In this document: piece by piece, positions 36,927-45,596 of the stretch
Position numbering within the stretch: the first letter of the stretch is position 1
Layout of the letters: every line of letters begins with the position of its first letter
Source: CAWAHD01 sp963781785
Lineage (GTDB): Bacteria > Planctomycetota > Planctomycetia > Isosphaerales > Isosphaeraceae
Direction of reading: 5' to 3'
DNA: 64,000 nt
NCBI GenBank assembly: GCA_963781785.1
Contig: CAWAHD010000002.1
Location: 1,054,001-1,118,000, forward strand
Notes under the pieces: generated by a model
Told to the model about the DNA's origin: nothing
Seen by the model: the letters and a program-made list of their open reading frames with translations, nothing else
The model's database searches: none
Position numbers and translations under genes: made by a program

Positions 36927-38362
36927 ATGATGGTTCCCAAGGTTGCCGAAGCGATCGCTGCTTTGCAAGAGTTCGAGGTGGAGGATGCCGGATCCGCCCC
37001 GGCGGGCCCGGCGGGTGAAGTCTTCGCCGGTCTGGCCGCGGCTCCGGTGCCCGGCGGGCTGTTGCGCCGGGTCTGGGCTCTCGGCGGGCTTCAGGTTCAG
37101 CTCTTCCGGGCGTATCTGGCTTACGGAATTCGCACCCGCTTCGTCGACGTCGATGAGCGCGAGCGCGCCCGAGCACAGGCCAACCTCGCGCGGCCGTCCG
37201 CATGGTCGCCTCGATGGGTTATCTCCGGGGCGCCGCCATGAAGCTCGGCCAGGCACTCACCAGTTTCCCGGATATCCTGCCGGATGAGATCGTCGACACG
37301 GTCGAGACTCTGCACTTCGAAGCGCCGCCGATGCATTTCACGCTGCTGCGCGAGCACGTGAAGAGCGAGCTGGGCCGCGACCCGGAAGACGTGTTCGCGG
37401 CGTTCGACACCCGCGCGGTCGCGGCCGCCTCGCTGGGCCAGGTGCACCGTGCAAGGCTGCACTCGGGCCAGTCCGTCGCCGTCAAGATCCAGTACCCCGG
37501 CATCGGCCGCGCCATCCGCGCTGACTTCCGCACGATCTCGGCCTTGCTGCTTCCCCTGCGTCTTTCCAGGGGTTGGGACCGCCTGAAGGCTCAGGTCGAC
37601 GACGTCCGCAAGGTCGTCGAGACCGAGACCGACTACGAACGAGAAGCCGAATCTCTCCGCCGCGCCCGTCTGCTCTACTCCGAGGACGACGAAGTCGTCG
37701 TGCCGCGTGTGTTCGATGAATTCTCCACCAGGCGCGTGCTGACGATGGAATTCATCGAGGGAGCCCACCTCCGCGACTTCCTCGCGGGAGCACCCTCGCA
37801 ACCAGAGAGGGACCATTTCGGGCGGCTCATCTACCTGGCCATGTGCCGGATTTATTACTCCGGCAAGCTGCTCTATGCCGATCCCAGCCCCGGTAATTTT
37901 CTGTTCCAGAAAGATGGCAGGCTCGGTTTTATCGATTTCGGCTGCGTGCGGCATTACACGGATGCCGAGTGGGAGTGCAACCGGCTCGCGGACCGAGAAA
38001 TCCAGCGCGGTGGTGATGTGACGATCGAGGCACTGCGGCAGTTCGCCGGGCTCGCCGACGACGAACCCGTTTCACCGGAGCATCTTGCCCTCCTCGCATC
38101 CTGGTCACGCTGGATGTGGCGGCCGTATTTGCAGCAAGGCTCGTTCGACTTCGGAGACCCACGCTATCTGCGGGAGGGTATCGATATCCTCGAACAGTTC
38201 TACAGCGAGCGGTTCATGCTCGGCGTCCCGATGGCTGTCTTCATCGCGCGCTGGTGGCTGGGTACCGTGGCGATGCTCTACCGGCTCGGAGCCCGGGTCG
38301 ATGTCCACGAGATCTATACGAGGGAGCGATCCGCCTCGAGCTGGGTCGAACCAAGCTCCTGA
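36927..38362 (+). CDS. ABC1/UbiB-like atypical kinase (one frameshift)
   Basis: About 478 residues when corrected. The first about 88 codons (MMVPKVAEAIAALQEFEVED to RARAQANLARP) and the remainder (VASMGYLRGAAMKLGQALTS on) are in different frames, with the shift at about 37190-37200. The family marks are complete: KxGQ motif MKLGQALTSFPDILPDE, Ala-rich loop AAASLGQVHRARL, catalytic lysine VAVKIQYPG, MEFIEGAHLRDF, and the DPSPGNF and FIDFGC metal-binding loops. UbiB/COQ8 proteins are ATPases supporting quinone or lipid metabolism. The double ATG at 36927 follows a GGGGAAGG box. It is the second gene of the TetR transcript. Confidence 0.88.
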
Positions 38363-38463
38363 CCGCGGCGTACTGCCTCAGTGGGTTGAACCTGCGCGGA
38401 GCGGGCCGTAGAATAGGTCTCCACCATGCTTATCTAACGTTTAACGTTGGAGACCGGCGAAAC

Positions 38464-39078
38464 ATGGCACTGACCGCGAACCTGCACACTAGCTACGTTT
38501 ACCAGCGTCGAATCCGGCGACTCAGTGACCTTCTCAGCAGCCAGATACCCCCGGATGCCTCGGTGCTGGACGTCGGTAGTGGCGACGGTTTGCTCGGCCG
38601 GCGCCTGCAGGAGCTTCGGCCGGACATCACGATTCGCGGGATCGATGTCTTGGTCCGTGAACGGACACATATCCCCGTGGAAGCGTTTGATGGCCGGACG
38701 ATTACTGCCGGCGACGGGACGGTCGACGTCGTGCTTTTCGTGGACGTTTTGCACCACACCGACGACCCCGTGATCCTGCTTAAAGAGGCAACGCGGGTTG
38801 CCGGCCGTGGTGTCCTCATCAAGGACCACACCGAGGACGGCCTCTTCGCGCGGCCGACCTTGCGGTTCATGGACTATGTCGGCAACGCTCACCATGGAGT
38901 CAATCTGCCCTATAATTACTGGCCCAAGAAACGTTGGCTGCAGACATTCGGCGAGCTGGGACTGACGGTGCAGGCGTGGCAGGATGATCTGAATCTCTAC
39001 CCCCAACCCGCAGATTGGGTGTTCGGTCGATCACTTCATTTCATCGCGTTCCTCGAATCGGCAGGCAAGAGGTCGTGA
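38464..39078 (+). CDS. Class I SAM-dependent methyltransferase
   Basis: 204 residues from the ATG at 38464 (the open frame extends upstream across the UbiB gene without a start signal). Motif I is ASVLDVGSGDGLLGRRL, motif II region VDVVLFVDVLHHTDDP, then RVAGRGVLIKDHTEDGLFA and LPYNYWPKKRWLQTFGELGL. It is a small-molecule type methyltransferase next to glycosyltransferase genes. 'HHTDDP' and the Tyr/Trp-rich C-terminal part are typical of methyltransferases acting on lipid or glycan precursors, but the substrate cannot be read from the sequence. Confidence 0.85.
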   Translation: MALTANLHTSYVYQRRIRRLSDLLSSQIPPDASVLDVGSGDGLLGRRLQELRPDITIRGIDVLVRERTHIPVEAFDGRTITAGDGTVDVVLFVDVLHHTDDPVILLKEATRVAGRGVLIKDHTEDGLFARPTLRFMDYVGNAHHGVNLPYNYWPKKRWLQTFGELGLTVQAWQDDLNLYPQPADWVFGRSLHFIAFLESAGKRS

Positions 39079-39175
39079 CGTCTTCAGATACTTGTCGGAT
39101 GAAACCGGCGCGGTCTGGCGCGATCGGCCCAGCCGACTCATCTCTTGGAGAGCAAGCCAGAGGAGAGGATCGTCT

Positions 39176-40432
39176 ATGAGCCAACCTACCGGGACCGAAG
39201 ATGTCGGATTGCAGCCCCGTCCCGGGGAAACTCGAGTCCCCTGCGCCAGAGGACGCCGACTTCGCCTGCGAATTGTCGATCGTGATGCCCTGCCTGAATG
39301 AGTCGGAGACGCTCGAGACCTGCATCCGCAAGGCGCGGGGCTACCTGGAGCGGGAGGGGATCGACGGAGAGATCATCATCGGCGACAACGGCTCGACCGA
39401 TGGCTCTCAGGCAATTGCCCTTCGATGTGGGGCGCGGGTCGTTGACGTTCCACTGAGAGGCTACGGTGCCGCGCTTCATCACGCGACGCTGGCCGCGCGG
39501 GGCGCTACGTCATCATCGGTGACTCGGACGACAGCTATGACTGGAGCGACCTGAACCCGTTCCTCGATCGACTCCGCGCCGGCGATGATCTCGTCATGGG
39601 TAACCGCTTCCAGGGGGGCATCAAGCCGGGCGCGATGCCCTGGAAAAATCGCTACATCGGCAACCCGATCTTGAGCGGGATCGGCCGCCTGTTCTTCAAG
39701 TGCCCGTGCGGCGATTTTCATTGCGGATTGAGGGGGTTCTCCGCCCGGGCATACCGGCGCGTCGATCTCCGGACGACCGGGATGGAATATGCCTCCGAGA
39801 TGGTCATCAAGGCGACCATACTGAACTTGAAGATCTCCGAGGTTCCCACCACGCTCTCAGTCGACGGCCGATCTCGACCGCCCCATTTGCGACCATGGCG
39901 CGACGGCTGGCGGCACCTGGTCTTCATGCTCCTTTACAGCCCTCGGTGGCTGTTCCTCATCCCGGGCCTGGTCGTCGGTGCCGCGGGCCTGGCGACCCTC
40001 GCCTGGTTGTGGCCGGGGCCGAGGCAGGTCGGGTCGGTCGTGCTCAACGTGCACACCATGATCTACGCGGCGATGGCCGTACTCATCGGCTTCCACTCCG
40101 TGAGCTTCGCGGTGTTCACCAAGGTCTTCGCGACCCAGGAGGGCCTGCGGCCCGAGGATCCCAAATTCAACCGGCTGCTGCGGTACATCACGCTCGAAGT
40201 CGGTGTGGGCGTCGGCGTGATCCTCATCCTGCTCGGCCTGATCGGTACGGTCGCCGCCGTGCGTGTCTGGAGCGACGTGTCCTACGGCCCCCTCGACCCT
40301 AGCCATGAGATGCGCCTCGTAATCCCGTCCGGGCTGGCGCTCACGATGGGTATCGAAGTCGTCCTGGTCAGCTTCTTCCTCTCGATCCTGGGGCTGCGCG
40401 TCCGGCGCCTGGAAATCTTGCCGCAACGGTGA
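39176..40432 (+). CDS. Family-2 glycosyltransferase with C-terminal membrane helices (frameshifts)
   Basis: About 418 residues when corrected. The ATG at 39176 (MSQPTGTEDVGLQPRPG) has a strong GAGGAGAGG site, but its frame must shift at about 39215-39230 to join the catalytic part; the alternative is an unsupported ATG at 39201. The GT-A domain starts CELSIVMPCLNESETLETCI, then GEIIIGDNGSTDGSQ. A second shift at about 39505 leads to YVIIGDSDDSYDWSDLNPFL (DxD motif) and GNRFQGGIKPGAMPWKNRY. Two to three pairs of membrane helices follow (WLFLIPGLVVGAAGLATLAW, VGVGVILILLGLIGTVAAV). This is the DPM1/DPG-synthase-like layout, probably transferring sugar to a polyprenyl phosphate. Confidence 0.85.
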
Positions 40433-40448
40433 CAACGCCAGTGCGGGT

Positions 40449-42401
40449 TCAACCTCGCGATCTCACGTCAAGCACAACCATATCACCATCATCATATAAT
40501 ATAGTACATATATCGATTAAACTAACGAGTTGTTTCAGAACAAGTCTATCGAACGTTTGGACCACGCGATTCCACCTCGGTCCTTCGTCGACGGGTTCGC
40601 GCTGACGCTGACACCGCAAGCAGTCTTCCCCGCGCTGGAACATGACGAAATCGATCCCAACTTGCTGGAGATAAACTTGGAATCTGTCGCTGGGGGTGGG
40701 AAGTGGGAATTCGACGGTCCGGTGCATGACAAAATCGTCGAGTGCGGACCGATCCGCCGCAACAGGCATACCTGGCGGAGGGCTGACCATCCCAAGGTGG
40801 TTCAAGTTCCAGATGGGGTTGCGCGAAAAATCCAGGAGCGCCCCGTTGTCAACACTGACCAGGATCCGTGCTCCTGCCGGAATCGAGGCTTGGGCTTCGC
40901 GGGTCTGTTGCCGATCGTGGTCGTTCTTGACGAGCCCGTGTCGCCCCACCACGAATTGACGAAGGTTATGCAGATTGGTGTACAGCTCCGTCGCCTCGTT
41001 GCCCGACTGGTTTCCCACGAACAGCGCGAGGCAAAGGGCCAATGCCGTGCCCCTCGTCGAACGGGATGTGCTGAAAAGCCCTGCCAGCCCGGCAGGGATC
41101 AATGCCGCGTAGAGAAAGGGCTGAGAATAGCGTGCGACGCCGCTGCCTCCGGCGAAGTGGAATGAAAGAAACAACGACCCAACCACGGCGGCCGAGAGAG
41201 CGGCCAGCAACACTCGCCAGCGGATTGAATCGTTCTCGAATGGGTTTTTGGCCAAAAGCAGCACGCCGACAATCGCCGGGACGAGCGCTCCAGCCGTCAG
41301 CGTACGCGCCAGGGCTTTCAGTTTGCTCGTGACGGAGTCGCCGACAATATCAAGACCGAGACCGTAAAGCAGATACCCTTTTCCAAGCACAGGATAGAAG
41401 GGCGTGCCGCCGGAGAGGTATTGCTGCCGCATCCAGGGTATAAGGAGAGCCAGCGTGACCAACCCAACCACGGACAGCTCTGTCAGCAGGCCGAAACCGG
41501 GTGAATGGAGCATTCGTAGGCCATACCAGCTCGCCACGAAAAGAACGGCGAAGATGAAGAAGGTCCCCTTCAGAGAACAGAGCGCTGCGAGCGTGAGTGC
41601 GAGAAAGAGAAGTGAGCCCCGGTCCATGTTCCCTTGGTCCCGGGAGCCGCGGTAGGCCGTTTGAATCAAAGTGAGATACAGCACCGTTCCGGTCAAATGC
41701 CCTCCGAGGTTCTGGAAGCACTCGACCATGAGCACGAGGCCTGTCAACAGGCATGCGTACCCGACCGGTCCTTGAAGATCGCGGCGAATCATGGACCAGG
41801 TCAGTCCTGCGATCATGATCCAGCAAAGCCCGGGATCGAGCAGGTATGCGTATTTCAGGGGACATACCGCGGCGACCAGGGCCAGAAGAAAGGTCTGGCC
41901 ATTCAGGCTTGACAGTTGATGCTCGCTGAACGGATCCAGACCGATCGAACCGGTCTGGTGGAGGCGAGCGAGCGGAATCAAGTATCCACCCTTGTCGTCA
42001 CCGGGCATGAATTGGTGGCCGAGGCTCGATGCGTATTTGGCGGCCACGAACAAGGCTAAGAGCCCGATCCAGATCAAATCATCTCGTCTCATCGGTGCTC
42101 GTGCCCCAATGGCACTTCCAGACCGGTCATGCTCACCGATCGCACGAAAACTTCGCCTTTCGAGGAGAAGGGCACCGATAATCACGGCGATGATGAGGAC
42201 GATCAGCACTGAGGGTGTCGCAACGCCAGCCAGATTGAGCAATCCCCCCAGCATGGTCATGCCTGCCATTCCCCAGCCGGCAGCCAGACAGATGTCCCGG
42301 CTTCCCGCGGGCTGAACGACACGGGCGATGATCCGCCCCAGGGCGGCGAAAGAAAGGAGAACGATCAATCCCCAGCCCAGATTTGGTATCAGTGCGATCA
42401 T
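40449..42401 (-). CDS. Polytopic membrane protein, GT-C glycosyltransferase-like
   Basis: 650 residues with about 12 helices in the first 480 residues (MIALIPNLGWGLIVLLSFAA; VLIVLIIAVIIGALLLERRS; LIWIGLLALFVAAKYASSLG) and a C-terminal soluble domain of about 150 residues (QASIPAGARILVSVDNGALL). An acidic loop after the third to fourth helix (GHQFMPGDDKGGYLIPLARL) suits the catalytic Asp-Asp loop of GT-C enzymes that use lipid-linked sugars. It converges with the family-2 glycosyltransferase (stops 16 bp apart), which could make such a donor. Assignment to GT-C rests on layout only. Confidence 0.65.
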   Translation of the reverse strand: MIALIPNLGWGLIVLLSFAALGRIIARVVQPAGSRDICLAAGWGMAGMTMLGGLLNLAGVATPSVLIVLIIAVIIGALLLERRSFRAIGEHDRSGSAIGARAPMRRDDLIWIGLLALFVAAKYASSLGHQFMPGDDKGGYLIPLARLHQTGSIGLDPFSEHQLSSLNGQTFLLALVAAVCPLKYAYLLDPGLCWIMIAGLTWSMIRRDLQGPVGYACLLTGLVLMVECFQNLGGHLTGTVLYLTLIQTAYRGSRDQGNMDRGSLLFLALTLAALCSLKGTFFIFAVLFVASWYGLRMLHSPGFGLLTELSVVGLVTLALLIPWMRQQYLSGGTPFYPVLGKGYLLYGLGLDIVGDSVTSKLKALARTLTAGALVPAIVGVLLLAKNPFENDSIRWRVLLAALSAAVVGSLFLSFHFAGGSGVARYSQPFLYAALIPAGLAGLFSTSRSTRGTALALCLALFVGNQSGNEATELYTNLHNLRQFVVGRHGLVKNDHDRQQTREAQASIPAGARILVSVDNGALLDFSRNPIWNLNHLGMVSPPPGMPVAADRSALDDFVMHRTVEFPLPTPSDRFQVYLQQVGIDFVMFQRGEDCLRCQRQREPVDEGPRWNRVVQTFDRLVLKQLVSLIDICTILYDDGDMVVLDVRSRG

Positions 42402-42705
42402 GCGATTAATCGATGTTGGGCAAGAATGAAAACTGTTCGGCCCTGGAAGTCAACGTCAAGTGATCCGTCGCGCGCAGTATCTTGTCCACGATGCCGCCCT
42501 TTGTCGAGAGGTCGCCGGAGATCCGGGCGCGGCACCGGCAGCTCATCCCGAACGCTGGGAGTGCGTGCCGTCTTCGAGCCAAGCAAACGTTGAGGTGGCC
42601 CGTTCCTGCCAGTCCCTCGAGATCGGCGGTGGCTGCGGTGGTCGCTCTGTGGCGAGGCTTTTGTTTCTCTCCGGTTCGACTCTGGCGGTCGAGCTAAGTC
42701 TTGCC
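42402..42705. other. Intergenic region left of the candidate island
   Basis: I see no gene here. The sequence lies between the start of the minus-strand membrane-protein gene and the orphan DUF1501 3' end at 42706, and may belong to the disrupted former neighbourhood of that gene. Confidence 0.5.
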
Positions 42706-42756
42706 TCAAGCCTTGGGCTCGAGTTCCTTCAAGTGGTCCCACTGCTTTCCCAGCAC
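42706..42756 (-). pseudogene. Orphan 3' end of a DUF1501 gene
   Basis: Minus-strand codons read VLGKQWDHLKELEPKA-stop (stop at 42708-42706). The intact DUF1501 protein at 56632-57936 has VLGKQWDHLKELEPRASG. Nothing upstream belongs to a DUF1501 gene, so this is a detached C-terminal end. Confidence 0.88.
42714..42756. repeat. 43-bp direct repeat, left copy (candidate attachment site)
   Basis: Identical base for base to 56658-56700 and in the same orientation (begins TGGGCTCGAGTTCCTTCAAG, ends CTTTCCCAGCAC). Identity stops sharply on both sides. Together the copies bound about 13.9 kb. Confidence 0.85.
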
Positions 42757-42766
42757 TCGAAATGAG

Positions 42767-44889
42767 CTACTTCCCCGAGATTCCCTGGAAGATGACTACC
42801 GCGAGCGCTCTCAATCCGAGGGGAATCAGGAACAGCAGCGAAATCGACAGCAAGATACTGGCGAATACCGCCGTGCGACTGGACGGGACAACCGGCGCGG
42901 GTTTGCAGGGTTCGCCGCTTGCAAGGCTCGACAGATAAGGCGTGAGCGTGGTCTTGACGTCTACCGCGTTGCCCACGAGAGGCCACAGGCAGACGGGCTT
43001 GTAGACCAAGGCCTGAAGATAAGGGGCGGCGTTGGCGTCGAAGTAAACGAAGCTCGGCCAACCGAGAAACGGCACGTCGCGAGGCAGATCCACACCGAAC
43101 TCCTCGTGCAGGAGCAGCCATAAGCCTTCGTAAGCCTGGGGTCGGTCTTGGTAGTTGACCAGGGACAGAAGCACCTTCGCCTTGGGAACGGTCTCGAAGG
43201 TCCTGCGGATCTCCCAGATCACCCCGTCGGTCAGAGCGGGTTGGAGAACGACGCCGGCCGACTTGCCGAGGTAATCCCGAACCACGGATTGCCATTCTTC
43301 GTCGGGGACGTACATGCGATGGGCGCCGAGGGTCGCCTCGGTCTCGCCAGGTTGGCCGATCGCCACGAGCGGGCCGTCCTTCTTGAGCCCGATCGCCAGC
43401 AGTTGCTCAACCGTATCCCCGGGCAGGCCGAGGAACATGCGGAACCAGCGGATCGGATGGAACTGCATCCCCAGGCGGAGCAACGATCGACGGTTGGCTC
43501 GCCGGCCGAAGTCGGAAGGGATCCCGAAGAGCTCGGCAAGCCAGCTATTGGGCTGAAGCGTCACGCGATCATCATCGTCGAACGATCTCAGGAACAAGAA
43601 AGGAGGCCGGGGGTCTTTGTGAGCGCCGGAGTAAAGACCGTCTGGCACCAGTGATGGCCCAGGGTCATGGTCCCCACGCTCAGACTGAGCATCAGGCTAT
43701 TGAGGATGCTGAGAATGCCCGCGCTGTATCCCTTGGTTTCGCTCGCCCAGCCTACCACGAACCATAAGCCGAGCCAGCAGATCGTGAGAAGAAACGATCC
43801 GATCTTGAGGATCCACCCCAGGGGTCGCGAATGGAACGGCTCTCGTGATCGGCGTGATCGCCTTCGTACTCTCACGGCCGGAAGCGGCGGACGGTTTTTC
43901 GAGTACAGGGCTCTCCAGCCCCTTACGAGATAGACCAACAAGACCACCAGAGGACCCAGGCCGGCGATGTGTGTGATAACGAACCCAACAAGAAAAGACG
44001 GGGAATTCGAATCAGGACGATTTTCCTGTGATCGGATGCCGATTCCAAAGCTCCAATCCAACACTCGATACAATACACCGTATTCGAATTCGAGATTCAT
44101 CAGGATAAAGAGGATTGTTGCAAGCAGGAGCATCCAGTCCCAAGAAGAGCGCCGCGGCCGCTGTTTCTCGACCACGCGGCCAGGCAAGAGTTCCTCAAGG
44201 ACGTCGCGGACGTTCGAGTAGTCCGCGACCGGAATTGTGAAGTTTCTGCGTGACCCGGGCGCGACAAACCGCAGGCGTCTCATGTGTCGCTCGGGGCCAA
44301 CCAGTCCGACCTGCTCGATGATCACCTTCAAACCGGGGGTCGCTTTGTCAGGGACCGGGTCGAGTTCAAATCGCTGACTCACCTGGGATCCCGTCCCGCC
44401 GTGGGTTATCCGACGAAACAGGACCTCTCTTTCGGTAATCACCATCTCTTCGGATCGGAACAAACCCTTTTGCACGCGGGTCAAGGGTAACAGGGCGTGC
44501 GCCTGGCGGGAGTTCAGCCGCCCAGGCTTCTCTTCGGGCGCGTCCAACAGCCGCAAGGCGCCGCGGATCATCGCCCAGAGCACAACCACGTCGACGAAGA
44601 GGTAGAGCAAGGAGAGAATGGCTGACCAAAATCGAATACTCCCGGACGGGTCCACGTCTTTGTCGAAAACCGATAAAAAGTACGCCCTGCTTTGCAAAAA
44701 ATCCGACATGCTGATGGTCGCCAGAGAATTGGCGACGACAAGCCCCAGCCCCCAGCAAATCAAGGCGTTCGCCTCGGGGTTTTTGACCCAGCGACGCCGT
44801 AGCTGACGGATCCCGATGAGGGCGACGACGAAATACGGGAGATTGCGCAAGAAGTGCTCGAAATAAGCATGATATCCGTAAAGATACAT
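42767..44889 (-). CDS. Membrane protein with 'FLFLRSFDDDD' domain (one frameshift)
   Basis: About 707 residues when corrected. It starts at ATG 44889 (GAGG upstream), with about three helices in residues 10-112, a soluble PH-like segment (KVIIEQVGLVGPERHMRRLR) and more helices to residue about 425. The shift is in a CCCCCGG run at about 43602; a GTG start at 43648 for a separate second gene is the alternative but has no ribosome site. The C-terminal domain has PPFLFLRSFDDDDRVTL, TVEQLLAIGLKKDGPLVAIG, QPGETEATLGAHRMYVPDEE and KVLLSLVNYQDRPQAYEG, then a last helix. The alternating beta/alpha text is TIR/SLOG-like (Rossmann), but I cannot name the family. It is the first gene inside the repeat-bounded region. 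Confidence 0.68.
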
Positions 44890-45210
44890 TGTGATCCTCG
44901 ATGCGTTGGGACTCGGCGACCCGTGAACCTGCCAGGGTTCGCGTGCCGCGGTACGGACTTTTTCATTCAGGATCGGATCATCCTCAAGCGGTGAAGTGAT
45001 CCTTTCCTTAAAATTTGAGAAACCCCGCGATTAAGGGTGGCATTCCGGACCGTCCAGGCGGGATCTCAGCAGTTCGGAACAACCCCGTCAAGCGGCCTGT
45101 GGTTCGGAACCACGGTTCGAGCCTCATTTCGCCACCAAATGGGGCGTCGAGTCCCTCATCGACCGACTGATCGCCCCCACCCGTGACGGATGCGCGACCC
45201 ATCAGCGCTC
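44890..45210. other. Divergent intergenic region
   Basis: No gene recognised. It separates the minus-strand membrane-protein gene from the plus-strand Gly/His-rich gene and probably carries promoters for both. The first bases hold the GAGG site of the membrane-protein gene. Confidence 0.45.
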
Positions 45211-45557
45211 ATGTACCCTGCTACGCGGCAAGCAATTGCGGCGGCCACGCTGGCCGTTTGCGTGTTCTTGATGTTCGCGCCGAACTGGCTTGCGCCCACG
45301 GCGGCGGCGGAGGTGGCGGAGGCCATGGTGGCGGGGGCGGCCATCACGGCGGTTCTACTGGCAGCGGTTCGGGCCACGGGCGCGGCTACGGGTTCGGCTA
45401 CGTCCCTCCGGCCCATGCGCTGCCCAGGGACGATTGGCCCGCCCCCGAGGACCTGATCGAAGCGCGGCTCTACCGCTTCATCAGTCAGCACCTGATGCAC
45501 GGGTTCATCGCCCAGCATCTGCACCGGTGGCACCTGGGTGAGCAGCACCATATCTGA
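45211..45557 (+). CDS. Secreted Gly/His-rich small protein (one frameshift)
   Basis: About 115 residues when corrected. The signal peptide (MYPATRQAIAAATLAVCVFL, MFAPNWLA) is in the frame of the ATG at 45211. The mature part (AHGGGGGGGGHGGGGGHH, GGSTGSGSGHGRGYGFGYVP) and the C-terminus (EDLIEARLYRFISQHLMHGF, IAQHLHRWHLGEQHHI) are in the next frame. The shift is at about 45288-45305 in a GCG-repeat. The His content suggests metal binding. It converges on the SLOG-SLATT-like gene. It may be two overlapping frames by chance, but a signal peptide followed directly by a Gly/His-rich chain argues for a real gene. Confidence 0.55.
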
Positions 45558-45596
45558 CGATTCCACGGTACTTGAGAGAGCAGCTTGCATAACCTG

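Noticed and set aside
38116..38463. Upstream extension of the methyltransferase frame
   Set aside because: It runs through the UbiB-like coding region in another frame and lacks a start signal.
42398..42742. 114-codon minus-strand frame between the GT-C-like gene and the island
   Set aside because: Arg/Pro-rich without motif; it crosses the DUF1501 relic in another frame.
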